NCBI GenBank assembly: GCA_963724495.1
Contig: CAVRUZ010000002.1
Location: 1,503,663-1,567,662 of the forward strand
Source: CAVRUZ01 sp963724495
Lineage (GTDB): Bacteria > Actinomycetota > Actinomycetes > Propionibacteriales > DAIQRJ01
DNA: 64,000 bases
Reading direction: 5' to 3'
The notes beneath the pieces are model-generated. The model was not told the origin of the DNA, did no database searches, and saw nothing but the letters and a program-made list of their open reading frames with translations. Made by a program: the position numbers and the translations under genes. Below, piece after piece: positions 29,605 through 36,766 of this stretch (positions are counted from its first letter, which is position 1; every line of letters starts with the position of its first letter).

Positions 29605-30408
29605 TCAGCCCCGGGGTCGCGCGTATGCCACGTTGGAGGTCCAGATCGTGCGGACCATCACGCTCGTGCCGGGCTTGGCGGCTTCCCACCACTTGCCGCC
29701 GCCGGCGTAGATCGCGGCATGACTGGCGCCACTGCCGCTGCGCACGAACACCAGGTCACCGGGCTTGCGATCGCTCTTGCTGATCGCGCGAACCTTCGAC
29801 GACCGGCGCTGCTCGCTGGCCGAGTGCGTCAGGTTCACGCCCATCCTCTTCATGACGTACATCGTGAGTCCGGAGCAGTCGAAGGCGTTCGGGCCGGCTT
29901 CGCCGTACCGGTAGGGATCACCCTTCTGCGCGCGGGCGATTGCCACGACGCGGTCAGACCACTTCTTCGAACCGGGCTTGCCAGACGATGGCGCCTTGGG
30001 CGGGGCGACGTAGGGGACGCCGAGCTTGCGCCACATCCGCCAGGTGACCTTGCCGGTGACCGCGAGATCGTGCGACCGCTGGTAGGCGCGGACGTGGCGC
30101 CTGGTGACGGGTCCGAACCAGCCGGAGGCCGGCCGCACCTTCAAGCGCTTCTGCAGGTACTTCACCGCCGAGCCCTGCGAGTCGTACTGCAGCGTCGGAT
30201 GCCGCTTGGCAGAAGTCGGGATCGCCAGCGCGGCTTCCGCAGTCGCCGGCATGAGGGTGAGGCCCACGGCGGCGCCGACGAGCGCCACCAGCGCGACGGT
30301 GAGCGCACGGCGGAGCCGGTGGGTGGTGGGAGATGGGGTCGAGTAGGGGGCCGTACCGAAGTCGGTCCGTTGGCCGAGGTCAGGGCAGGCAGCAGCCAGC
30401 TGGGACAT
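29605..30408 (-). CDS. Secreted NlpC/P60 peptidoglycan hydrolase with peptidoglycan-binding domain
   Basis: The 267-residue protein should cut peptide stems of peptidoglycan outside the membrane. A long N-region is followed by a signal or anchor segment (LTVALVALVGAAVGLTLMPA). A PG_binding_1 domain (LQYDSQGSAVKYLQKRL, VTRRHVRAYQRSHDLAVTG) and an NlpC/P60 domain come next: catalytic Cys in AFDCSGLTMYVMKRMGV, His in GSGASHAAIYAGGGKWWEA. ATG at 30408 has no strong Shine-Dalgarno, and a later start within the N-region is possible. It sits under a ydaO-type riboswitch, in line with known control of cell-wall hydrolases by c-di-AMP in actinobacteria. Confidence 0.9.
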   Translation of the reverse strand: MSQLAAACPDLGQRTDFGTAPYSTPSPTTHRLRRALTVALVALVGAAVGLTLMPATAEAALAIPTSAKRHPTLQYDSQGSAVKYLQKRLKVRPASGWFGPVTRRHVRAYQRSHDLAVTGKVTWRMWRKLGVPYVAPPKAPSSGKPGSKKWSDRVVAIARAQKGDPYRYGEAGPNAFDCSGLTMYVMKRMGVNLTHSASEQRRSSKVRAISKSDRKPGDLVFVRSGSGASHAAIYAGGGKWWEAAKPGTSVMVRTIWTSNVAYARPRG

Positions 30409-30419
30409 TGAGGTCCAGT

Positions 30420-30541
30420 TCCCGACGCCTGCGAGGTGAGCTGTCGGGCTCGGATGGGAGAACTCACCCGGTCGCGCTGCCGTGAGCGGTGCGACTTAGC
30501 CCCGAGGTCCGGACCTACCGGACCGAGGTACCTGGGTCCCC
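30420..30541 (-). promoter_or_regulatory. ydaO/yuaA-type c-di-AMP riboswitch upstream of the NlpC/P60 gene
   Basis: On the minus strand the leader contains the conserved 3' core CCCGACAGCTCACCTCGCAG followed by GCGTCGGG, an earlier GGGGCTAAGTCGC block, and the GGTCCGG/CCGGACC pairing region, in the order seen in actinobacterial ydaO leaders. It ends about 12 nt before the ATG of a cell-wall hydrolase, a typical target. c-di-AMP binding normally turns expression off. A covariance-model search would confirm it. Confidence 0.82.
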
Positions 30542-30544
30542 CGC

Positions 30545-30860
30545 TCCCGTCCGACGGTTGATCAAGGGCCCGGGGGCGGACGGGATTCGGCGTACCACCG
30601 GAGTCGGCCGGATCGGCCGCCTTCCCAGCGTTCGTTGCCGATAGGAAATGTCAAGCGAAGAGGGGATGTTTCACCCTTTAGCCGGATGTGACGCGGGGGT
30701 ACCGAGCGGCCACCCGCCGCCCCAAACAGGCAAACACGGCTGCCCTCGAGGCGGACATCTACGGACATGTCCGGATCCGCGCGGTCGTCCTGCATGTTCG
30801 GTGGCCACTGTCGGTCGGTTGGGACTGCCGCCGAGGTTCCAATGGCACCGCGGGCGATGG
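30545..30860. other. Intergenic region between the riboswitch and the MarR gene
   Basis: A stretch of about 315 bases with no supportable gene. It must hold the promoter of the riboswitch/NlpC transcript, reading left. No repeat or RNA gene was recognised. Confidence 0.4.
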
Positions 30861-30896
30861 CTTGACGTCAAGTTTCTCGACCGGCCGGATTAGGCT
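30861..30896 (+). promoter_or_regulatory. MarR operator palindrome and leaderless -10 box
   Basis: CTTGACGTCAAG at 30861-30872 is a perfect 12-bp palindrome. TAGGCT at 30891-30896 fits TAnnnT and ends 7 nt before the ATG at 30904, so transcription probably begins at the start codon. The palindrome is a plausible autoregulatory site for the MarR protein. Confidence 0.6.
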
Positions 30897-30903
30897 GCCG
30901 ACC

Positions 30904-31452
30904 ATGAGCGAGCCAGCCGAGAAGGCTCAGCCCCCGGGCTCCGCGGCCGGACTCCCGCCCTCAGACGAGGTCGACCAGATCATCGCCGCCTGGCAGCGCG
31001 AGCGCCCAGACCTCGACGTGACGCCACTGCAGGTCCTCTCGCGGGTGAGCCGCCTGGGCCGCCACCTCGACCGCAGGCGACGCCAGGCCTTCTCGGAGTC
31101 ACGACTCCATCCGTTCGAGTTCGACGTGCTGGCCGCCCTGCGCCGGGCGGGCGCCCCCTACCGGCTGAGCCCGAGCAGGCTGCTCACCCAGACGCTCGTG
31201 ACCAGCGGCACGATGACCAACCGCATCGACCGGTTGGTGGCCAAGGGTCTGGTCCGGCGCGAACCTGATCCGCGTGACCGCCGGGGCATCCAGGTCAGCC
31301 TGACTCCCGCCGGCCTGAGCGCGGTGGACGACGCCATGACCCACCTGCTCGCGCACGAGCACCAGCTGCTGGGCGCCCTGAACACGGCCGAGCGGCACGA
31401 CCTGGCGGCCCTGCTGCGCGCCCTGACGGCTCCGCTGGACGAGCGCGACTGA
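30904..31452 (+). CDS. MarR-family transcriptional regulator
   Basis: The 182-residue winged-helix repressor has a Pro/Glu-rich N-terminal extension of about 40 residues. The MarR fold follows: RLHPFEFDVLAALRRAG, then the recognition region SPSRLLTQTLVTSGTMTNRI, and the wing DRLVAKGLVRREPDPRDRRG with IQVSLTPAG. The gene has a leaderless promoter with a palindrome 32 bp upstream. It converges on ispE with only about 20 bp between the stops. No neighbouring transporter or enzyme identifies its ligand. Binding of small aromatic compounds is common for the family. Confidence 0.9.
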   Translation: MSEPAEKAQPPGSAAGLPPSDEVDQIIAAWQRERPDLDVTPLQVLSRVSRLGRHLDRRRRQAFSESRLHPFEFDVLAALRRAGAPYRLSPSRLLTQTLVTSGTMTNRIDRLVAKGLVRREPDPRDRRGIQVSLTPAGLSAVDDAMTHLLAHEHQLLGALNTAERHDLAALLRALTAPLDERD

Positions 31453-31472
31453 CGGCCCGACCCGATCGAGCG

Positions 31473-32444
31473 TCAGACGCCGGTCTGGGTGATCCGTGCT
31501 CCGGGACAGGGACCGCCGACGGCGGTCACGATGCTGCCTGGGTGGTTGTGTTCGCTCATCGCCGCGCACAGAACCTCGGCGTGGTCGTGGTCGTCGGCCA
31601 GCAGTACGCAGGTGGGCCCCGACCCGGAGACCATCGCCGCCCTGGCACCGGCAGCGAGGCCGTCGCGCAGGATCTCGCCCAGCTCGGGCCGCAGGGCCAC
31701 AGCAGCCTGCTGCAGGTCGTTGTGGACGGTGGCAGCGATTCCGGCGACGTCTCCCTCTGCGAGGGCGGTGAGCAGCCGGTACGGGACCTCGTGTGCCCCG
31801 GGTGCCGCGGACCCGTCCGCGCGCATCCGGTCGAACTCCCGGTAGACGGCCGGCGTCGACAGGCCCTGGTCGGCGCAGACCAGAACGAAGTCCCGGTGCC
31901 CACCGGCTGGTACCGGTGTTATCCGCTCCCCGCGGCCATGGCCGACCGCCGCGCCACCGGTGAGGGCGAACGGCACGTCCGAGCCGAGTTGGGCCCCGAG
32001 CGAGGCGAGTTCCACCGGGTCGAGGCCGAGCTGCCACACGTGGTTCGCCGCCACGAGCGCCGCGGCCGCGTCGGCCGAGCCACCGGCGAGACCCGCTGAC
32101 ACCGGGATCTGCTTATCCAGGATCAGGTCGATGCCCTTCAGGACGCCGTAGGTGCGCTGCAGCAGGAGGCAGGCCGCGACCGCGAGATTGCGCCCGTCGG
32201 TCGGCAGCCGCTCGTGGTCGGGTCCTTGTCGGGTGCGCACCGTCAGAACCACGGGAGCGGGCGTTCCGTCGCCCGGGTCGGGCAGGACGACTGCATCGAG
32301 GGTGTCGGTGAGATCGAGGGCGTAGAACAGCGTGGCCAGCTCGTGGAAGCCGTCCGCCCGCGCAGGACCGACGCCAAGCAGGAGGTTCACCTTCGCCGGC
32401 GTCTCGACACGCACCCGCCCGGCGGGCGGCTCGACCGTGGTCAC
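31473..32444 (-). CDS. ispE: 4-diphosphocytidyl-2-C-methyl-D-erythritol kinase
   Basis: IspE phosphorylates CDP-methylerythritol in the MEP route to isoprenoids. The GHMP kinase of 323 residues has VETPAKVNLLLGVG at the N-terminus, the ATP-binding motif QIPVSAGLAGGSADAAAAL near residue 110, and the C-terminal GHMP motif MVSGSGPTCVLLADD. Start is GTG at 32444, overlapping the ksgA stop (GTGA). The ksgA-ispE order is standard in actinobacteria. Confidence 0.95.
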   Translation of the reverse strand: MTTVEPPAGRVRVETPAKVNLLLGVGPARADGFHELATLFYALDLTDTLDAVVLPDPGDGTPAPVVLTVRTRQGPDHERLPTDGRNLAVAACLLLQRTYGVLKGIDLILDKQIPVSAGLAGGSADAAAALVAANHVWQLGLDPVELASLGAQLGSDVPFALTGGAAVGHGRGERITPVPAGGHRDFVLVCADQGLSTPAVYREFDRMRADGSAAPGAHEVPYRLLTALAEGDVAGIAATVHNDLQQAAVALRPELGEILRDGLAAGARAAMVSGSGPTCVLLADDHDHAEVLCAAMSEHNHPGSIVTAVGGPCPGARITQTGV

Positions 32445-33328
32445 GTCACCACCGGGGTCGCCAGGTCGCCGAGCGCCCGGCCGATGCGGACGAAGGCCTC
32501 CAGCTCCAGAGCCTCGCCGCGCAGCCCGGGGTCGATCCCGGCCGCCCTGAGCACGTCCTCGCTCTTTGCCGTGCTCCCGGCCAGGGCGGCCAACGAGCCG
32601 CGGAGCGTCTTCCGGCGCATGCCGAAGGCGGCATCCACGGCGGCGAACGTGCGCCGGCGGAGCGCCTCGTCCCCGGGAGGTTCACGGCGGGTGAGTCGCA
32701 CCAGGCCGGAGTCCACATTCGGGGATGGCCAGAAGACCGAGCGACTGACCCGGCCGGCGGGCGTCACGTCGCCGTACCAGGCAGCCTTGACGCTGGGCAC
32801 TCCGTAGGTCTTGCTCCCGGGCCCTGCCGCCAGGCGGTCGGCCACCTCGAGCTGGACCAGGACGAGAGCCTGGGTGATCGAGGGCAGGTTCGCCAGCAGC
32901 GTGAGCAGCACGGGCACGGCCACGTTGTACGGCAGGTTCGCCACCATGGCGGTGGGCTGAGGATCCGGAACGTCCCGTAGTGACAGCGCGTCTGCCTGCA
33001 CCACGGTCAGTCGTCCCACGGCCTGCGGCGCCCGCGTCGCGACGGTTCCCTCCAGCGCCCCGGCCAGCGACGGCTCGATCTCGACGGCGATGACATGCGC
33101 GACGGCATGCAGGAGCCCCAACGTGAGCGAGCCGAGGCCGGGACCGACCTCCAGCACGACGTCGTCCGGGCTCAGCTTCGCCGTCGCGACGATGCGCCGG
33201 ATGGTGTTGGCGTCGATGACGAAGTTCTGGCCCCGCTGCTTGGTCGGCCGCAGGTCCAGCTGGGCCGCGAGCGCACGGACCTCCGCGGGTCCCAGCAGCC
33301 CGTCGGCAGATGCGGAGGGACCGGCCAC
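32441..33328 (-). CDS. ksgA: 16S rRNA (adenine(1518)-N6/adenine(1519)-N6)-dimethyltransferase
   Basis: KsgA dimethylates two adjacent adenines near the 3' end of 16S rRNA during 30S maturation. Motifs in the 295-residue protein are: TKQRGQNFVIDANTIRRIV, the SAM loop VLEVGPGLGSLTLGLL, and the catalytic motif NLPYNVAVPVL. VFWPSPNVDSGLVRL and FAAVDAAFGMRRKTLRGSL follow in the C-terminal domain. Start is GTG at 33328, with a -10 box TAGGGT ending 6 nt upstream, implying a leaderless ksgA-ispE transcript. Confidence 0.96.
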   Translation of the reverse strand: MAGPSASADGLLGPAEVRALAAQLDLRPTKQRGQNFVIDANTIRRIVATAKLSPDDVVLEVGPGLGSLTLGLLHAVAHVIAVEIEPSLAGALEGTVATRAPQAVGRLTVVQADALSLRDVPDPQPTAMVANLPYNVAVPVLLTLLANLPSITQALVLVQLEVADRLAAGPGSKTYGVPSVKAAWYGDVTPAGRVSRSVFWPSPNVDSGLVRLTRREPPGDEALRRRTFAAVDAAFGMRRKTLRGSLAALAGSTAKSEDVLRAAGIDPGLRGEALELEAFVRIGRALGDLATPVVT

Positions 33329-33334
33329 GACGCG

Positions 33335-33340
33335 ACCCTA
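33335..33340 (-). promoter_or_regulatory. Leaderless -10 box of ksgA-ispE
   Basis: TAGGGT on the minus strand (TAnnnT) lies 6 nt before the GTG of ksgA. The spacing matches transcription starting at the start codon. Confidence 0.5.
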
Positions 33341-33367
33341 TCGGCGCCCACCGGTGTCCACGGGGGT

Positions 33368-33700
33368 TCAGGCGGTGTCGGTGACCTCGAGCTCGCCCAT
33401 CCGGCTCCAGTCCGCCCCAGGCAGCTCGCCATTCACGATGCGCGGAGTCGACGCGAGCATCGTCGCCATGAGCTTCATCGCATCCTGGAAGTGGGCGGTG
33501 GCCACGTGCGCCGCTCCGGCGGGACCGTCGCGGAATGCCTCGACGAGCACGAACTCGTTCACGTCGTCGACCGAGCGCGACCAGTCGAACCACAGGTTGC
33601 CCGGCTCGGCCCTGGTCGCCTCCGTGAACGGCCGCAGCCGTTCCAGCCAGTCCTCGCTGTGCTCCGGCCTCACCTGGAACTTCACGACGATGAAGATCAT
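33368..33700 (-). CDS. Antibiotic biosynthesis monooxygenase (ABM) domain protein
   Basis: The 110-residue single-domain protein has a dimeric alpha-beta barrel (ferredoxin-like) fold: strand IFIVVKFQVRPEHSEDWLER, ATRAEPGNLWFDWSRSVDD, FVLVEAFRDGPAGAAHVATA. This is the YgiN/ABM pattern, found in quinol monooxygenases and in non-catalytic small-molecule-binding proteins. ATG at 33700 has GAGGGA 5 nt upstream. It sits between ksgA and rpf on the same strand but behind the rpf terminator hairpin, so it is probably transcribed separately. The substrate is unknown. Confidence 0.8.
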   Translation of the reverse strand: MIFIVVKFQVRPEHSEDWLERLRPFTEATRAEPGNLWFDWSRSVDDVNEFVLVEAFRDGPAGAAHVATAHFQDAMKLMATMLASTPRIVNGELPGADWSRMGELEVTDTA

Positions 33701-33740
33701 CTGGTCCCTCTCAGAGAGTCGGCCCTCGTGGCTCAGACAT

Positions 33741-33778
33741 GATGATGGGCCCCGGGCAAGTGCCCGAGGCCCATCATC
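33741..33778 (-). terminator. Terminator hairpin after rpf
   Basis: GATGATGGGCC and GGCCCATCATC form a perfect 11-bp outer stem, and CGGGC and GCCCG an inner stem with a short loop. The hairpin lies 13 nt after the rpf stop codon. There is no U-tract, as is usual in actinobacteria. Confidence 0.8.
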
Positions 33779-33790
33779 AGTTGCTGTTGC

Positions 33791-34924
33791 TCAGCTGAAC
33801 AGTTGGCGACCGCACACCGGCCACGGTCCTGCGCCGGAGCTCTTGTAGAGGATCTTCGCGCGGTAGGTCTGCTCACCAGCCGAGTGGTCGGTCGGCACAC
33901 CGGTTCCGCCGACGCTGTGCCACGTCGAGATCGTGAACTGGTAGAGGCCGTAGAACGAGCCACCCGAGGAGACGATGTTGGGGTCGCCGCCCGACTCACA
34001 CTGAGCCAGTGCGCCCCAGTTCAGCGAGTCGACTCCGCCGCCAACCGGGCCGCCGCCGCCGCCGCCGCCGCCACCGCTGGGCTCAGCCGGCTCTTCCTTG
34101 GTGCCGTACTGGACGATCGCGTTCACCGGCTTCTCGGTGACCTTGGTGCCGATGGTCCGCTTCGACTTGAGCTTGCCGTCGAAGTAGACGACCTTGACCG
34201 TCGAGATCAACTCGCCGGTGCTGCCGGCGCGCTGGGTCTCGCTGTCGCCCTCGTACATCGACGACTCCGCCTGGCGGACGGTCTTGTACGCGATCGACGA
34301 GGCGACCTTCTTGGTCACCTGCTTGACCTTCACCAGCCTGACGGCGCTGCCGTCCTTGATGCGTGCCGTCTTCTTGTGGCTGAGCCGGTCGTCACGGTCG
34401 GCCTTGACCTTGGCGGCCTTCAAGGCGTCCGCGACGGTGAGGCCGGTGGTGGTGATCGCATGGCGCTTGCCGCCGGCGATGACCGTCACGTCCTTGGCGG
34501 TGCGCACGGTCAGATCGAGGCCTTCCCGGCCGATGCCGGCGGACCGGCTGGCCGACAGGACCGCACCTTCGTAGCGGAGCCCGGTCTGATCGAGGGCCCC
34601 GTCGACCGTGGATGCCGTGGTCCAGTAGCTGACCGGCTTGCCGTCGACCTGGACGCGGAGCTCACGGCCGAAGCGCACGACCACGCGCTCGCCGTCTTCG
34701 AGCTGGTCCGAAACGCCCGGCGCGACGAGATCGTGCTGGCCGACAGTGATGTTCTGGCTCTCGAGCAGGTCACCCACAGTGCCGGAGAAGGTCGACACCG
34801 AGCGCTCGGAACCATCGAGGGCCAGCGTGACGTCCTTGTGCGACGACGCGTAAGCCGCGGTTCCGGCGGAACCGGTGGCGATGATGCCGGCACTGAGCAG
34901 GCCGACGAGGATCTTGTTTCTCAC
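33791..34924 (-). CDS. rpfB: Resuscitation-promoting factor, RpfB-like
   Basis: This secreted lytic transglycosylase-like protein cleaves peptidoglycan and promotes growth of dormant cells. Signal sequence VRNKILVGLLSAGIIATGSA is followed by DUF348 repeats (VTLALDGSERSVSTFSGTVG, LRVQVDGKPVSYWTTASTV, VTVIAGGKRHAITTTGLTV). A G5 domain (EGDSETQRAGSTGE, KVTEKPVNAIVQYGT), a poly-Gly linker and a C-terminal Rpf domain (LNWGALAQCESGGDPNIVSS with the catalytic Glu, GLYQFTISTWHSVGGTG) complete it. I choose GTG at 34924, with GGAG 6 nt upstream. The longer frame starts at a TTG with no ribosome site. Domain order matches RpfB. A strong hairpin follows. Confidence 0.9.
   Translation of the reverse strand: MRNKILVGLLSAGIIATGSAGTAAYASSHKDVTLALDGSERSVSTFSGTVGDLLESQNITVGQHDLVAPGVSDQLEDGERVVVRFGRELRVQVDGKPVSYWTTASTVDGALDQTGLRYEGAVLSASRSAGIGREGLDLTVRTAKDVTVIAGGKRHAITTTGLTVADALKAAKVKADRDDRLSHKKTARIKDGSAVRLVKVKQVTKKVASSIAYKTVRQAESSMYEGDSETQRAGSTGELISTVKVVYFDGKLKSKRTIGTKVTEKPVNAIVQYGTKEEPAEPSGGGGGGGGGPVGGGVDSLNWGALAQCESGGDPNIVSSGGSFYGLYQFTISTWHSVGGTGVPTDHSAGEQTYRAKILYKSSGAGPWPVCGRQLFS
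34050..34073. repeat. (CCG)n trinucleotide tract inside rpf
   Basis: About eight uninterrupted ccg/gcc units encode the poly-Gly linker between the G5 and Rpf domains. Such a tract can change length by slippage without breaking frame. Confidence 0.85.
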
Positions 34925-35137
34925 AGCACTCCAAGGGGTGGATCTCTTCCCGGGAGGGTGAGCGGGCACCGTCGGAATCTGGGTATGCAAGAGCTGGACT
35001 GACCATGGCGCGGCGCGCGCAGGGGGTCCTTCTCAACAAACCCTCGAGCGGTGCCGCCACAGGCTTCCCCGACCCGGACGGACAACCCGACGATAACGAA
35101 AAGGTCACGGTCGGCCCAAAGTCCGTCTCGGCCGGGT
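34925..35137. other. Intergenic region upstream of rpf
   Basis: Non-coding stretch between the nitroreductase terminator and the rpf start. It should carry the rpf promoter. I looked for the c-di-AMP riboswitch core that often precedes rpf genes and did not see it here. Confidence 0.4.
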
Positions 35138-35156
35138 GGGGCCGATCTTCGGCCCC
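35138..35156 (-). terminator. Hairpin terminator after the nitroreductase gene
   Basis: GGGGCCGATCTTCGGCCCC forms a perfect 8-bp stem with a 3-nt loop, 18 nt after the nitroreductase stop codon on the minus strand. Confidence 0.7.
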
Positions 35157-35173
35157 TATGGGGCAGAAGTTGC

Positions 35174-35785
35174 CTAAACGACCGATTTGCCCCAATTTCC
35201 CTCGTGAGCAACGTCACGCCAGGGCCGGCGTGGCCGGGATGCGGGTGAGCCGGGCCGGTCGGAAGCCCGGTGCCCCACCGAGACGACGCCGATCGGCGTG
35301 ACTGTAGCGGGGATGGTGAACTCCGCTCGCACCGCCCCGAGCTTGTCAGCGGGCACCCCGAAGAAGCAGGCGCCAAGACCCTCGTCGACGACGGTCTGCA
35401 GCATCAGCAGGGCGGCCATCCCGGTGTCGATGTCCCAGTACGGCACCGGCCAGCGTGCCTCGTCGCGATCGGTCCAGCCCTTGTCCGGTTCGGCATAGCG
35501 GTCCAGATAGGCCTCCCGGTCGGAACAGCACACGATGAGCACGGGCGCCTTCCTGAGCCCGTCCAGCCAGCTGTCGGGTCTTCCCTCGCCGGCCGTCGCC
35601 CGCCAGAAGCGAGCACGGTCCTCGGGACGTCGCAGAACGAGGAATCCCCAACCCTGGCTGAAACCTGCGGAGGGCGCATGGGTGGCGTTGGCGAGGATCC
35701 GCTCCACGGTCGCCGGATCGACAGGCTTGTCGGGGTCGTAGTTGCGCACCATCCGGCGACGCCGGACCACGTCCTGGAAGTCCAC
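35174..35785 (-). CDS. Nitroreductase-family flavoprotein
   Basis: The FMN-dependent oxidoreductase of about 203 residues begins FQDVVRRRRMVRNYDPDKPV, with the Arg-rich FMN phosphate-binding motif of the family. HAPSAGFSQGWGFLVLRR follows (Ser at the flavin), and near the C-terminus DEGLGACFFGVP and IGVVSVGH complete the flavin site. I pick GTG at 35785, which places the RRRR motif at the usual distance. The open frame upstream extends into tatD. The stop of tatD is 33 bp upstream on the same strand, so the genes may be cotranscribed. The physiological substrate is unknown. Confidence 0.85.
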   Translation of the reverse strand: MDFQDVVRRRRMVRNYDPDKPVDPATVERILANATHAPSAGFSQGWGFLVLRRPEDRARFWRATAGEGRPDSWLDGLRKAPVLIVCCSDREAYLDRYAEPDKGWTDRDEARWPVPYWDIDTGMAALLMLQTVVDEGLGACFFGVPADKLGAVRAEFTIPATVTPIGVVSVGHRASDRPGSPASRPRRPWRDVAHEGNWGKSVV

Positions 35786-35817
35786 CTCCGCACCGTAGAG
35801 GCGTCGGCGTTCTCGGA

Positions 35818-36759
35818 TCAGCCTGGGTCGGCCGCGTTGGCCGGTGCCGACGGCCAATCGCCGCCGAAGGCCGCCGCGGCGTTCTCGCGCAGGGCCCGGC
35901 ACAGCGTCTCGAGATCGTCGCCGCGTGCCTCCGCCATGGCGCGCACGGTGAGCGGAATGAGGTAGCTGGAGTTCGGCCGCCCGCGATACGGGTGCGGCGT
36001 GAGGTAGGGCGCGTCGGTCTCGACGAGCACCCGGTCCAGCGGCGTGACGGCTACTGCCTCCCGCAGCGTGGCCGCGTTGCGGAAGGTGACCACACCCGCG
36101 AACGACAGGTACGCCCCACGGTCGAGGCACTCCTGCGCGAACGCCGTGTCACCGGAGAAGCAGTGCATGACGACGCGGTCGGGGATGCCCTCGGCGTCGA
36201 GGACGTCGAGCACGGCGGCGTGCGCGTCCCGGTCGTGGATCACGAGCGTGCGGTCGTGCTTCTTGGCCATCGCGATGTGGGCGGCGAACGACGCGCGCTG
36301 GGCGGCGATGCCCTCAGGCCCGGTACGGAAGAAGTCGAGTCCGGTCTCCCCCACCGCCCGGGTCACCGGTTCGGCCGCCAGCACCTCGATCTCCGCGAGC
36401 GCCTCGTCGAGCAGGCCCGCCGCGTGCAGGGCCGGAGCCTCGTTCGGGTGCAGGGCGACGCCGGCCACGAGTCCCGGCAGCGTTGCCGCCAGCGCGACCG
36501 ACCAGCGGGCCGACTCGAGGTCGCACCCGATCTGCACGATGCGGCTCACGCCCACGTCGGCAGCCCTCGCCACCGCCACCTCAGGCGTCCACGCCGCGTC
36601 CAGCGCTGCCCTGGCAGTGGAGCGCGCGTCCGGCCGGGACCAGCGCTGTGCCAGGTCCAGGTGGCAGTGGGTGTCGGTGACCTGTCCGGGCAGCGGTTCC
36701 GGAGCGGGCGGCCGGCTCTGGTCGTCGCGGCGCTCCCGCTGTGCGCTGCTCTTGGCCAT
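35818..36759 (-). CDS. tatD: TatD-family metal-dependent DNase
   Basis: The 313-residue TIM-barrel hydrolase acts as a 3'-5' exonuclease in characterised members. Metal ligands are visible in order: DTHCHLDL (HxH), GETGLDFF (Glu), LVIHDRDAH (His), MHCFSGD (His) and LVETDAPYLTPHPYRG (Asp). An N-terminal extension of about 25 residues precedes the barrel. It lies 7 bp downstream of metG on the same strand, the usual metG-tatD order of actinobacteria. Confidence 0.93.
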   Translation of the reverse strand: MAKSSAQRERRDDQSRPPAPEPLPGQVTDTHCHLDLAQRWSRPDARSTARAALDAAWTPEVAVARAADVGVSRIVQIGCDLESARWSVALAATLPGLVAGVALHPNEAPALHAAGLLDEALAEIEVLAAEPVTRAVGETGLDFFRTGPEGIAAQRASFAAHIAMAKKHDRTLVIHDRDAHAAVLDVLDAEGIPDRVVMHCFSGDTAFAQECLDRGAYLSFAGVVTFRNAATLREAVAVTPLDRVLVETDAPYLTPHPYRGRPNSSYLIPLTVRAMAEARGDDLETLCRALRENAAAAFGGDWPSAPANAADPG

Positions 36760-36766
36760 CGGCCAG

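Noticed and set aside
34925..35180. A c-di-AMP riboswitch upstream of rpf
   Set aside because: The conserved core seen at 30420-30541 is absent; only a hairpin terminator of the nitroreductase gene was found.
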